Assembly (NCBI GenBank): GCA_030549335.1
Contig: CM060188.1
Coordinates: forward strand, 72,322,696-72,386,695
From: Pontederia crassipes
Taxonomy: Eukaryota; Streptophyta; Magnoliopsida; Commelinales; Pontederiaceae
Direction of reading: 5' to 3'
DNA length: 64,000 nt
The notes beneath the pieces are model-generated. The model was given only the letters and a program-made list of their open reading frames with translations, was not told the DNA's origin and made no database searches. This document shows positions 1 through 12,622 of this stretch, in pieces (position 1 is the stretch's first letter; each line of letters begins with the position of its first letter). A program made the position numbers and the translations under genes.

Positions 1-541
1 GCGACGGAAAAAGGTCATTGGAATATCGTCGGAAGACGCGTAAAAAACTTACTCCGATGAACCCTAAAACAAAATCCTAATTAATTTCTATAAGAACAAG
101 AATCTGGTCAACATTTGAACTCACCGAGGCGGTAGTGAATGAAACGAACTCCATGCCAGTGACGGACTCGTAAAAAAAGTGAATGAAATGACCACCAAAA
201 AAATTGGTCGAACAACTACTCAATTGGGCATAAAAATCTCGATTAAAACCCTTATAAATAAGACTAACTGACCTATCAATGATGCTCAACATACTGGTGG
301 AAGGATCAACATGAATTAGAAACGAAATGAGGTAGCAAAGTTCTCCCCTTCTTCGGTGTTTGATGTCTCGTCTGTCTCCCATGATGTGCAGAACTTTTCC
401 TAACCAATCTCAAAATGTTGGCCTTATTGTCCTCTTTTTTATTCAATAAAAAACTGACGGTCGGATGGAGACAAGGACAGTGGAAGCTGCGGCTAATGAA
501 ATGGCCACCGTTAGTGATGTGTGTTGGAGAAATTAATGAAT

Positions 542-826
542 TCATAAGATTTTGCCATATGAAGAAGCAACACCTTCATTTTGATATGCCACATTAATAA
601 ATTCATCAACACCATTCTTGTATTCTTCAGTTATGACGCCATGTTTATCCTTCCAATGACGAATCCAACTACGATATGGCTTTATCATTTCTATAACGAA
701 CAACATTAAATCGTATGTCAATAAATTTGTGTACTTGAAACGTGTGATTTTGAACTTACGAATTAAGTCCAAAATCACATGTTTCAAGTACTTTCCAAAA
801 TAATAAGTTAACTTAACAATTAACAT
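542..826 (-). pseudogene. Transposase-associated domain (TAD) fragment of the CACTA element
   Basis: The minus-strand ORF of 94 residues contains IKPYRSWIRHWKDK, then EEYKNGVDEFINVA and ends in YGKIL. This spacing matches the N-terminal transposase-associated domain of plant CACTA proteins, which normally reads RSWM, then a GV..FI block, then a CPC..C zinc motif. Here the reading frame ends exactly where the cysteine motif is expected, so the metal-binding half is missing. The upstream part of the ORF (residues 1-45) is not conserved and its methionine is probably not a real start. The exon is a decayed remnant rather than a working gene. Confidence 0.6.
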
Positions 827-859
827 AAGTTAACTTAACTTAAGTAATACTTAATTTAA

Positions 860-1107
860 GTACTACTTAACTTAATTCATAACATGAATAAGTAATACTT
901 AACTTAATTCCTAAGAGATGACACTTAATATTATACTTAATAAGTAATACTAACTTCATCCAAAGAGATGATAATTAACTTATGTACTACTTAACTTAAT
1001 TCATAACATGAATAAGTAATACTTAACTTAATTCCTAAGAGATTATACTTAATATTATACTTAATAAGTAATACTAACTTGATCCAAAGAGATGATAATT
1101 AACTTAA
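860..1107. repeat. Tandem duplication, about 124-bp unit, two copies
   Basis: The block starting tactacttaacttaattc at 861 recurs at 985 with only a few changes. The sequence is made of variants of aacttaa and agtaatactt, and looks like slippage-expanded AT-rich DNA inside the CACTA element. Confidence 0.75.
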
Positions 1108-1238
1108 ATTTAACATGATAATAACATAAATAAGTAATACTTAACTTAACACGAATAATTAACTTAATTTAACTTCATGCATTAATAATTAACTTAATTT
1201 ACATGGTGGCGGACTAGTACCTTCTTAATCGGAGGACG

Positions 1239-1909
1239 GCGAAGGGCGGAGGGTGGCCGAGACAGTGGTGGAGGCGGTGGGCAATGGCGGCGGAGGCGTA
1301 CGTCGGCGGCAGTGGAGGGAGGGTGCGGCGGAGGGCGGATGAGGCGGCGACCTGCGGTGGAGGGCGGGCGTCGGGGAGGCGGACGACGCAGCGGTGGAGG
1401 CGACCCGCGATGGAGGGCAGGCGTCGGGGAGGCGGACGACGCGACGGTGGAGGTGGACGACGCGGCGGCGGTGGACGCCAAGGGCGGCGGTGGAGGCGGA
1501 AGACGCGGCGGCGGAGGCGACCCGAGGTGGAGGGTGGGCATCGAGGAGGCGGACGACGCGGCGGTGGAGGCGAATGACGCGGCGGCGGTGGACGCCAAGG
1601 GCGACGGTGGAGGCTGACGACGCGGCGGCGAAGGCGACCCGCGGTGGAGGGCAAGCATCGGAGAGGGAGGAGGAGGAGGAGGAGGCGAAGGGCGGCGATC
1701 GAATGCGGAGGGCGGCGGAGGCGAAGGGAGGCGGCTGTGGTGGAGGGCGGTCGTCGTGCGTTGGATGTCGGGCGAAGGCCGGAGGCGGCAGTGGAGGGCG
1801 TCGGAACTCGGCGTCGGAGGTCTGGCGTCGGGCGACGGAGGTCGGGCGTGGGGGCACATCGGAGGTCGGGCGTCGGGGCGCGTCGGGCATCGGGGCGATG
1901 GTAAACCAT
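1239..1909. repeat. GC-rich minisatellite block inside the CACTA element
   Basis: An island of very high GC content in otherwise AT-rich DNA. A unit of about 118 bp beginning gacccg.ggtggaggg recurs near 1401, 1520 and 1637, and smaller ggcggcggtgga units fill the rest. Several overlapping long frames are open on both strands (for example minus 1194-1859, proline/arginine/serine-rich), but all of them stay open because of composition alone. I do not call a gene here. Confidence 0.7.
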
Positions 1910-2869
1910 AAACAGTAAAAGTGAAAACGAAGAAGAGGGGTTAGGGATTTAAGTAATTTTTATCGTCGTCAATTAACATGACGCTAGGTAGACACCATGT
2001 AGGCACCGAGACTGTCACAATTCGGTTATCGCGGCTCTATAGAGAAGCTAATGTATCTCTAAGACAACGTAGCGACACCATAGCGTTGTCGGGGCGTCTC
2101 AACGATGTAGCGTCTCATCATCGCGACACCATTGAGACGCTCATTAAAAGTTTTTTTCAAATTTTTTAGTATGTATGAAATTTTATTTATCAATGTAATG
2201 TCTCATCGCATTATGCCCCATTCCAATTGTTTTATTTTCTTCCGATAATCTATCATGTATGTATACAAAATTATAAATATGTATGCATATGTGTATATAA
2301 CACAAATGTGTGTGTATAAATATACATATGTAATATAAGCGTACGTATATATATGTCTACGTGTGAGAGATTAAGTTACAACAATGTGTTTCGTCTATAT
2401 GTATTATAAATATATATGTGTATGTATATGTCTATACATGTGCGAGTCATATATATAGATAACATGTATATGTATACGTATTCGAAGTGAATATATATAT
2501 ATGTATTTGTGTGTCAGATTAGGTTATAATAATATGTATATATGCACTTATTATATATAGGTATCAGCATATACGCATATTTATATGTCTATATGTGCCC
2601 GATTGAGCGATGAGTAAAAAGTCGGCTTAGGAGGCGCAATACAGACGCCATTGAGTCGCTAGATTCATTTAGAGACGCCGTAGCGCCAAACTAGCATCTA
2701 AAACAATATGGCGTCTCGAATGTGCGACGCTAGAGAGACGCCCATAGTGTCATCATAGCGTCGATAATAGCTTCGGCGCTCATTAAACACTAGGTGGACG
2801 CTATTGTGTGTCTACTGTGACGCTAACATATCACTCACTTAATCAACCATCGTATTCTCATGATTAAGT

Positions 2870-3830
2870 ATATAATAATAATATATGCATAATTAAGATA
2901 TTATATATATTATATGTATACATAACATAAATAATATAGGTAAAAAATTATATATTTAGGAACACTCTTATCATGTAAAAATACATATATATATATATAT
3001 AATCGTGTAATTAATACATATATATGTTGATATTATGCTATTGATAATATGTTTATAATCATGTACTTAATGTTAATATAATATTTAATGAATTTACATA
3101 TAGTATATATAATATAGTGTTTAAATATATACAGTAGCGTCTCATTAGCTTCTTCTTTGTTTGAGACGCCATATAGCGTCGCTTCACAGTCTTCAGACAT
3201 GAGACGCTAGTGTCACGTCTAAAGTGGTCGATGACAAAACGGCGCTAGGTACTGCCGCGCATTAAGAATAGTGACGCGAAATAATAGCGTCTACGTAGCG
3301 TCTCGATTGCATGCGCTAGAGAGTTAATATCAACCCGCTGAATAGCTAAGAAGACGTATAATTAAGATATATGCATAATAAAGATATTATATATATATAT
3401 TATATGTATAGATAACATAGATAATATAGGAAAAAAAATTATATATTTAGGAACACTCTTATCATGTAAATATATATATATATATAATCGTGTAATTAAT
3501 ACATCTATATGTTGATATTATGCTATTGATAATATGTTGATAATCGTGTAATTAATACTAATATAATATTTAATGAATTTATTGATTGACATATAGTATA
3601 TATAATATAGTGTTTAAATATATACCGTAGCGTCTTATTAGCATCTCTTTTGATTGAGACGCATCGCTTTAGAGTCTTCATACATGCGACGCTAGTTTCG
3701 CGTCTAACGTTGTCGACATCATAACGGCGCTAGGTACTGCCACACATTTACGGTTCCTGACGAAAAATAATAATGTCTACGTAGCGTCTCGATTGCGCTA
3801 CTTTTAACATCAACTCTTTGAGTAGCTAGG
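2870..3830. repeat. Tandem duplication of CACTA subterminal DNA, about 491-bp period
   Basis: The block containing tatatttaggaacactctt at 2951 is repeated at 3442, followed in both copies by taatcgtgtaattaatacat and by the same set of gagacgct-type motifs. Two diverged copies are present, so the subterminal region has roughly doubled in length. Confidence 0.75.
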
Positions 3831-3960
3831 AAGACGCTAATGAGACGCTATTGAGAGGCAAGTGGCGTCTAATTCTAGTGACGCTAAAGAAGCGTAATGG
3901 AGGCGCTAATGGCGTCTTTATAGCGTCACATACTTTTGAGGCGCTACATGGCGTCGCTAA

Positions 3961-3980
3961 TCGCCAATTTTCTTGTAGTG
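3961..3980 (-). repeat. CACTA terminal inverted repeat
   Basis: The forward sequence ends in ttttcttgtagtg; the reverse complement is CACTACAAGAAAA. The same terminus occurs at 36647, marking an element of the same broad group. Confidence 0.8.
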
Positions 3981-4037
3981 AAAACAGAGGGGAGGAAGAT
4001 GACGTATTCTCTCTTCTCCTTTTTGTTCCACCATGTT

Positions 4038-4553
4038 TAGGAGTGTCCATGGGTTGAGTTTACCCGACCTCGGACTCGACACGACCCATCTAATTTTGAT
4101 CAAGTCAGGTTAGGTCGGGTCACCCCATTTTGAATGGTTGGATTCGATCCACGGTCGGATCGGATGGTCGGATTACCTGACCACCATTTTTTCTTCTTTT
4201 TAAAAATTTTTCTTACTTTTCTAATTTTAATATAAAAATATTATATAATATTTATTTAAAAGCATACTAATATGTTAAATATTATTTCACACATTTAAAA
4301 TGTTTTATTGTAATGTTATTATTTTTTATATAAAATATAAGCTAAAAACTAAATAGAAATTTTAAAAATAAAAAATTAAATCTTCAGGTTGGGTCGGGTC
4401 GACTCAGGTCGAACAATTCTGACCGGTACTCAACCCGAACCATGGTCGAGTTGAGGTCAGGTTGGGTCCGACTGTTACCACTAACCCGACTCGACCCACC
4501 TAAACTGGTTCAGGTCGGATTCACGGGTTGATCCGACCCGACGAACACCCCTA
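4038..4553. mobile_element. hAT-type MITE with 8-bp target duplication
   Basis: Starts TAGGAGTGTCCATGGG and ends CGAACACCCCTA. It is flanked by accatgtt (4030-4037) and atcatgtt (4554-4561), an 8-bp duplication with one mismatch. The interior is rich in gggtcggg/cccgaccc motifs and has no coding capacity. Confidence 0.8.
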
Positions 4554-4625
4554 ATCATGTTTCCTTTTTTCTTGCCTTAAAAGCCCAAAGTGAAATACCA
4601 ACTTCTTTTAGTAGGGCATTGCATG

Positions 4626-5349
4626 ATTGTAAAAATCGGACCGAACATAGACCCGAAAAAAATTTCGAGTCAGGTCGAACCGATTGGACCGATTAATTTG
4701 AAACGTCGGATCGGAAATAATAATATAACATAAATTTATATCCAATTGAAATATTTATGAATATGTATTTATTAATAATTAGTATAAATAAATATATCAA
4801 AATTATAATAATATTATTGACATATTTTAACAAATAAAAGAACAATAGAATTGTCCTGACAATTTTTTATTTATTTTGATCTTGAATAGATAAATTAATA
4901 TGTAACCTCATAGTTTATGAATGTAATTATTAGTATTAGTCAAGAGAAAGTTCTAAAAATTCAAACAGAATAAATAAATGAATTAGAGTTTACCCAAAAG
5001 GATAAATGAGTTAACATGTTTTTATAGAGGATAAATCATTTTTACATTTACAAAAAAAAAATAAAAGAGTTTTAGTCCAAAAAACTTAGCATATGGCATA
5101 TGGTGGCTGACTAGTTTGATAGGCGGAGGGTTCAAAACCCACCTCCACCACTATTTCAAGTTTTTAGAATAAGACTAATAGTTCGAAAAAAATCCCACGG
5201 TCAAGCGGTTGAACCTAGTTTTTACCGAGTATGACCGGTTCAATCTAGCTAAATCACTTTACCGGTTCTAAATTGACCCATAGACCGCCTGAACATCCGG
5301 ATCATGATCGGATCTGTTTGACCAGCTAGTCTGGTCCATATTTTACAAT
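4626..5349. mobile_element. Small inverted-repeat element, family uncertain
   Basis: Left end ATTGTAAAAATCGGACC and, read inward from the right, ATTGTAAAATATGGACC match at 14 of 17 positions. No convincing target duplication is visible. Near 5100-5155 the interior has a tRNA-like stretch (tggctgactagtttg, then gggttcaaaaccc) reminiscent of A and B boxes, but no cloverleaf that I trust. Confidence 0.5.
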
Positions 5350-6096
5350 AGAGTTGCACCTACAATAACTAATCTCGGATCAAGAGTTAACATGAGAGCA
5401 ATCACATTTTTTTAAAAGTAAACTTGGATCAACTCATATGATGACATAATTCTCTTATTAATCTTTTTGTCCACCAACCTATATTTTGGAATAGTTAATG
5501 TTATAGTTACATCTAAGTACAAATTATATTTTGAACCATAGGAAGGTTAAGATTCGAATAATTAATTGTGTTGCTTTTTAATGATCTAAAATTTTTGAAA
5601 AATTAATCAGAGTAGGGACCTAAATTCAAACCTCATGGAGCTCATATTAAAAAGTGTTTTCCTCTCTTAATTGTCATCTTGATGGGCTAGGCTAAACTTA
5701 GGGAGCAAGGGGTTCCCCCCTCCCAAAATTTTTTAACCCTCATATAATATATGCATAAAATTTATAAAAAAATATAAAAATAACATGTTGGTTTAAACCA
5801 AAATTATCACATTTATATGACTTTAGTTTCTTAAAGAATTAGTTAACACATCTATATTGACAAAGAACATTATATCTCTAATCCACGAACACACTCCTCC
5901 ATACTATCCTATAATATAAGTATTATTGTGAGTTTTCTTTTGGAATAAGGTAATGTTGGTAGTTTAGTTTTTACTCTCTAAGTCTCGAATCTTAATTAGT
6001 TTATTAACTATTTAAATAAAAGGATGATGAGGTTTATTATGATATTATTTTAACAAACTAAATAGTGGAAAATGTTTTAAAATAATAATAATAATA
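5350..6096. other. Non-coding AT-rich spacer
   Basis: No open frame, repeat or structural signal that I can support. Confidence 0.6.
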
Positions 6097-6560
6097 CACT
6101 ACAAGGATTTTTGACATTGGTGATGTGCAACAAACTGTCACTTAAACTTAATTAAACATTGCCAAAACTCTTTTGGAATGTTTAATTAACACGTAGACTT
6201 TAGACGTTACCATAATGTAGTCACAAAAATTATTTATGATGCATATTCATTAGACGCCGCCAAAAATTTAAACGTCACAAAAAATTGATCTTTCAATGAT
6301 GTTTAACCGCCCTGAAATGCTATGTTAAGGCAATGTTTACGCGTCACTAAAAATCAATCGTTAAAGTTATTTCAAATATTGCGAAAGATAAATTATTAAT
6401 GATGTTTAAATATTACTAATATTTTTTGTGACATACAATAAACATCATTAATATGATAAAATGTGCAACATTTCATAATTACATAATTGAAGATATTATT
6501 GACAACATTCAAACATCACTCTTACATCAGTATGTCAATTTGCGATATTTTATACACAAT
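6097..6560 (+). mobile_element. CACTA-like left end without a visible partner
   Basis: Starts CACTACAAGGATTTTTGAC, followed by recurring short motifs (gatgttta, aacgtcac, cgtcactaaaa), like a CACTA subterminal region. No matching inverted end is visible downstream, so the right side is lost or too diverged. The right limit given is approximate. Confidence 0.5.
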
Positions 6561-7146
6561 ATAGTTGTTGTATTAAAACATATCAATAGGTGAATTATAA
6601 TATAACAATTATATAATTTCTCTAAGAATATTATGCCAATAATAGAAACTAAAACATCATCAAATCATAGTAATAATTTTAAAAATATATTATAAAGTTC
6701 AATATACAAGATTAAATAAATAAGATAAACAAATAGTAAATGGATTTATTAAAGTTTAGGCCATCTAGAGTTAATTTGCAAGTATATTAAAATTTCTTTT
6801 GACAATCAAAGTTGAGATCAAATTGAAAATTAATTTCAACTTGATTTGACATGAAATTAATTGGATGAGGTCGAATTTGACCTCCGTCATTCATCAAATT
6901 GGAGTTTATTTTATCATATTAAACACACTAGCATATTATGTGGAGGTTGTAAAAATAAATATTATATATATAAGTAATATTATATTATATTTATACTTTA
7001 AATAAACATCAATGGTATAATAAAATTTCCTAAATAAACGTATCATGTTTATATTTAATTATATTTTTTTATCACCTAAATATTATATTTTAGAACCCAT
7101 TGGTATTATCATTATTATGCCATGTGACACAAACAAATCTTCCTTA
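6561..7146. other. Non-coding AT-rich spacer
   Basis: Very AT-rich with no open frame of note and no repeat structure that I can define. Confidence 0.6.
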
Positions 7147-7755
7147 GGGGCCATTTGGATATTGGAATTGTGATTCCTTCGAGTTCCAAATGAATAATTG
7201 AATAGATAAATTAGTTCGAAGTGTGTTTGGATGGAGTGAAATTTAATGATGAGAAATGAAGAAGTTGATGTGATAGAAAAAAGTAGATTGATGGCTTAAT
7301 TTTAATAGATGTTTGAATTAAAAATAGGTATTATAAATACAAGTTATAAATTTCCTAAAACATAATATATATTTAAAAAATATTTTAAAAATATATCATT
7401 AAAATAGAAAAAATCAAATTTTAAAATAATTTATATTTAATAAAATATTACGTAATAAATATTAATCCTTTATTATAAATATTATAGAAATAATAAATAA
7501 ACTATTTTATATAAGAAAGGTAAAAAGAAGAAATAGTAAAAAAAAGTTGGCAAAATAAAAAGAAGGGTCATGTGACTCACGTCAAACAAAAAAAAAAAAG
7601 AAGAAGAGAATGATCGACTGGTTCCACCATGTGGAACTAGCCTGGTGGGATTCTGGTTTCACCATTAATAAATGTGATCTGATTTTACCTCCAAAATCAA
7701 GTTCATGGGGACACAAAGGCTTGGTTCCACCTGCTACTAGTTGCCAAACGCCTTC
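7147..7755. mobile_element. Tourist-like (PIF/Harbinger) MITE
   Basis: Starts GGGGCCATTTGGATATT, ends in GCCAAACGCCTTC, and is flanked on both sides by TTA (7144-7146 and 7756-7758), the usual target of this superfamily. The interior shares blocks such as tggatggagtg.aattt.atgatg with the element at 20540-21200, so both belong to one family. No coding capacity. Confidence 0.65.
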
Positions 7756-7965
7756 TTAATGTATATTAATGTAAAAACATACTTTTAACAAATAATTTAG
7801 ATATCAATATACTTAATGGTTACATGATGACAATTTATTACAATTGGTTGCAATATATTGTTATAGAACATTTCATTATGTAGTTTCACAAAATCAGATA
7901 TTAACAATTTAAATATTTACATATAGTCAGTAAGTTTATTGAACTTATTGTTTAACAAATATTAT

Positions 7966-10900
7966 TGTCACATCCAACTCCATGACTAAGTTCTGATTCC
8001 AATTATCATTATCTCTTAACTTTGTTTCGTAATTCTTAAAAAATAAATCAACAAACCTCCTCCTTTACTTATCTCGTGTAATTTGTCAATACATACAATA
8101 ATTGTATATGAACTCATTAAAATTTAAAACAACATAAGACATAATATTCACATGTCATCACTATTGTTTCACAAACTACCTCACATATAACCCCACATAT
8201 GGTTAAGTTCCATACAACCTTACATGAATGTTTCTAATAAGCTCTATTACAACATCTATGTTTATTTAGTACATGCATACTTCCAAAAATAAAAGTGAAG
8301 GTGAAATAAAAGTGCTCAAGCAACTCAAACTCTTCAATAAAAAAACTCCGAGTCAACTCAACTCAAGAACTTACAAGTATTTATTTTTTTTAAAAAAAAA
8401 GTATTATGAACAACAATCATTTACTTTGTGAGCGGAGTAAAAATACAATATAAAAGAACAATATGAGTGCATACAATATTTAAGTAATCATATTGTCCCA
8501 CATGACCAAACATTTAAAGCATGACACATATATCGTTGAACTTTCACATAAATAAAGTAATTCAAAATATCATCATATTCATAATTAAACTCTACACATA
8601 TGTTATTGCACATACTCAATATTAGTCAAATCCATCCATTATGATGTGTCATACAATTTAGCAGATCTTCACAATAATGACTCTCATATACACAAAGCAT
8701 AACATGGATTAATATGTATATCTCCTTGATCACGTGTCATATAATTAAACAGAATTTCATAATCATGACTCTTGGATACACAGAGTAAAACATTGTTCAA
8801 CACGTACATGCAGAGCAGTCCCCAAAGAATAAAGACACCCGATATATTCTCCAAAGACATCATGTATATCTAATGCGATCTCATATAAAATTATTGAAAC
8901 ATATCATAAATATTTTTCATAGCTCAATATATGTTTCAATAATAATAGTTATTATAATAACCTTAGCTTGAAATAATACCATAAATAAAAAAGTAGCATA
9001 TATAATTTTTCTATTTTGTAAATTGATCCGCTCACCTTGTGCTTTATCCTTTCATATTTCCACTCTTTCACTTGTAACTTGATGCTCTACAAGCAATAAT
9101 GCTCTTTTACTTTTCAATCACCAATAAAATAATATGCAATGTATGCTCATAATGCGTGAATGCTTATGCACCTTAAAATGCATATAATCTCTTCTAAATA
9201 CTAATGTATAATTTCATATATTTTATATTCACATGCTATTTCACACTTGGAACTACTCAATTCTTCAAAACTTAACTAGGTGACGTCTCAGAATTTCAGA
9301 CTGAGTGTCTATCAATAAATAATTCATAACTTTTTAATCATAAGAGTAAATCTTATAATTATGAATGAATTAGAAATTAGACTTACTAAGATTTTCAATT
9401 CTAAAATATCATTAACTAATTTTCAGTGAGTAACTCATAAGGGTCTAGACAATTAAACCTAGGATTTGTGTTCTGACAGACTGTGCATGACTCTAGAGGT
9501 GCTTAACGGATCAGACAGGTTACTAATAGATTATGTCAATTGGACGTTGACCGGATATCGAACGAACCCAGCTGATTCGTTATCTTATCGGACGGACATC
9601 GGGTTGTCCACTAAGTGTCTAGCTTTGTCCGCCCCATTAAAGTCTATCGGACCTTAACGGTCGGGCTGACAATTAAACGAGATGGACTAGTCCATTAATA
9701 CTTTTTGCAATATCTAAAAAATCATCTGTCCTATAATATGTAGTAAAAGGACATCATAATATATTATTCCTCAAGTTATTATCATACATTTACTCATTAT
9801 GTTGTCAAATATAAATAAAAAGATAAAATATTTCCGTAGTTCGACTTATAGCCTACGCCCACGACTGAAGGAGCTCGAAAATCAATTGTGCTAAAAATAA
9901 AATATTACATATTTAGTATCATATTAAGTAAAATAAAATTTACAACAATCAAATATTACTACCAAGAGGTAACTATGCATTATGCAACACTGGTAAAAGA
10001 TTCATCTTCTCTATCTTCATTATTTTCATCATTAATAAATTGATCTTGCATTCTTACTTTTGCATCAAGCATAAATAACATTATAGAAGAATAAAAATTA
10101 TATCACTATATAAACTATATGATCATATCATTAGAAAAGAATAAAAATTAGAATCATGCATTTTACATAACCAATTAACATTAGCTAAATAACATAATGG
10201 CATCACATGAATTAATTAAAATAAATTTGTACAATAATATTTATATTATTTTAATAAGTTTAATCTATTAATGGTTAATGGACGGACTAACGGACGGCTT
10301 ATAAATTATCGAATGGATATTAGACGGATATCGGATTATCGGTACCGGACAAATGGATGAATAACCTTGTCCAGCCTGATATAGGCCCAAGCCTATTAAG
10401 AAATCAGACGGGCCAGAGCCTGAACTTGGACGAACTAGCGATATGTTATCGGGCTGGGCAGCGGATGGACCGGGCTGATCCAATAAACACCTTTACATGA
10501 CTCAAAGAATAATTTATATCTTTCTTAATACTTGTCTAATTGATGAGATCATAATTTTTCTAGAAACTAAACTTCAGTATCACTTCGACATAAAAATTGC
10601 AGAATTTAACTCTTTGTATAACTTTGTAACAAAAATAGTAAATTAGGTTTATGATTAGTCAAATCCTCAAACCTCACAAAAGAGGCCATACGAAATGAAA
10701 AATTATTTCTCCACACATACACGTCCAAATTGGATGATTCTATCTCTCACTGAACCATTGTAATATCTAATTAAACATATCCAAATTTTAAATCCTAATT
10801 CAAATTATTCTAGTCGTGCCCCAATTTACAAAGTGAACATAAATTTGACTTGGGACAGAACATTGACCAATGATGATTGATACATTACTTCCTATATACA

Positions 10901-11509
10901 GATGCCAGTAGTCATGGAAAGCTAACTTAAAAAATTGGTATTTTTTCAAAAGTTGTTATTGAACCCATACTAAATTGCAGAATTTATGGGTTGCCAAGCA
11001 TAAAGAAATGAACATCACAATTAGAAGGTCAATTTCTCACTTGAAACAATCGACCTTTCCGAATTTCTCCGGCCCGTTTCGCTTAGTTTTTACCTTTGGT
11101 AATTTTTTGGCCATGAAAGAATAAACATAAGTAGCTTATATATGTTTTTCAAATTTTTCTAAGGTCATATGATAGTTAAAAAGAATGCCTTGACCTATTT
11201 GCTTCAGCTCCTTGAAACCTAAGAGATGTCCAATTACATTTTTTGTGATAACCAAGTACTTTAACCATAACTATACTTAATTGACCATAATAAAACATAT
11301 ATATTATGATATTTTTGAATTTTATAATTTATTCCTAATAACCTTATATATATTTAAATAACATTTATTGATAATTTACTAATCATTACGTTTTAATCGA
11401 AATATTAATTACTATAAACATATATCACTAAATGAACATCCAACTTAATTTAATATATTAACTAAATATATGATTATGTAAAGATGAAGTTTGTGAAGTA
11501 CGTCGACAA
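7966..11509 (-). mobile_element. Probable old solo LTR (Ty3/gypsy type), split by a hAT element
   Basis: Forward ends are TGTCACATCC and CGTCGACA (TG...CA), flanked by attat at 7961-7965 and 11510-11514. Removing the hAT insertion and its duplicated 8 bp leaves about 2.5 kb, close to the 2.46-kb LTRs of the intact Ty3 element further right. There is no coding sequence inside. The left terminus resembles the TGTAAC...GTTACA ends of the other LTRs here. The assignment rests on termini, length and duplication; an aligned relative would be needed to prove it. Confidence 0.45.
9494..10495. mobile_element. hAT-type element with perfect 8-bp target duplication
   Basis: Ends TAGAGGTGCTTAACGGATCAG (left, first 20 bases relevant) and, read inward from the right, TAAAGGTGTTTATTGGATCAG; most positions match. 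catgactc occurs directly on both sides (9486-9493 and 10496-10503). The interior is non-coding, with ggacgg/ccgtcc-type palindromic motifs near both ends. Confidence 0.85.
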
Positions 11510-11514
11510 TTATA

Positions 11515-12571
11515 GTTGGATGTTGACTAAAATGTATTATACTTGAATGAATAAGATATTGGACACATCACGTTATATGTAGAAATTGACGTGGCATAAT
11601 GCATAAGATATCATCATCATCATCAAAGCCAATCTTCCTTAAAATCATATTGTAATTAAAATATCTTTAACAAACGATTTAGATTCTGATATTCCTACTG
11701 TAATATATTGTTATAGTTAGTCTTATGGTATAAAAATTAAAAATTAATAATCTTTTAGTTAAGATATTTATGATATATACTGTAATATATTGATATCCTG
11801 TAATATATTGATATCAATAATCTTTTAGTTAAGATATTTATGATATAAAAATTAAAAATATTTAGGGGAATTTTTTTTAACATAAGAATTAGTTCTCTTT
11901 TGGCTAAAACTTCTTTACATATAAGTATTTGTTTATTTAATTTAAATAAATTATTATTTTAGTAAATTTATATTTTCTTTAAGAAAAATTCTATTGTTTA
12001 ATCAAAACAAAATTATTTTATTTGTAGTAAAATTTAATCTACATTTTTACTTACTCTTTAATTTTGAGATATACAGTATTGAATCTCCCCACGCGAAATA
12101 AAATTTATCATATTATATATATTTTATTTTTAATTATATATATATATATATATATATCATCATCAACGTTTCTTCCTTTTTATTTTCAACCCTCCTTACA
12201 AAATATTTTGTAAGTAAATATATCGAATTTAAAAATACATTTGTTTTCATATTTATAATCATTTGGATATGGATAATAGTTACAAATAGATAGATAACAT
12301 ATGCACTTCAACTATTTAGATATGTTCATCTGAAAATTCTTTTAATTACTTTTATAGTTAAATTTATTTTTTTAATTTCGATAGCAATAAATTTGTTCTT
12401 ACTATAGGACTAATTATCGTAAGACTACATTTCTTTTAATATACACATATGTAATATTAGTTATTATTGTTATGATTATTTCTAAAAAAACTAATTTTTT
12501 ATATTGAGACTTTCTTAATTATACAGATATCGTACCACATGGTAGATGTTGTCAACAAATTTTAGAAATAA

Positions 12572-12622
<51 letters not shown>

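Larger units (their letters stand above)
1..3980 (-). mobile_element. CACTA (En/Spm-like) transposon, 5' part; continues beyond the window
   Basis: Read on the minus strand, the element begins at 3980 with CACTACAAGAAAATTGGCG, the typical plant CACTA terminus. About 1.9 kb of subterminal DNA follows, in which short variants of GAGACGCT recur dozens of times in both orientations (about 2000-3960). Next come a GC-rich repeat block (1239-1909), an AT-rich tandem duplication and a transposase-associated-domain fragment (542-826), which is the usual order at the 5' end of such elements. The other terminus lies left of position 1, so the 3-bp target duplication cannot be checked. A minus-strand 101-residue ORF at 77-382 has no recognisable family. 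The coding part is broken, so the copy looks non-autonomous. Confidence 0.75.

Noticed and set aside
1194..1918. Several long overlapping ORFs on both strands, proline/arginine-rich
   Set aside because: Open in five frames at once because of GC-rich minisatellite composition; no domain, no consistent start or splice signal.
4615..5365. Target duplication ttgca around the element at 4626-5349
   Set aside because: It would require placing the ends several bases outside the matching inverted repeat.
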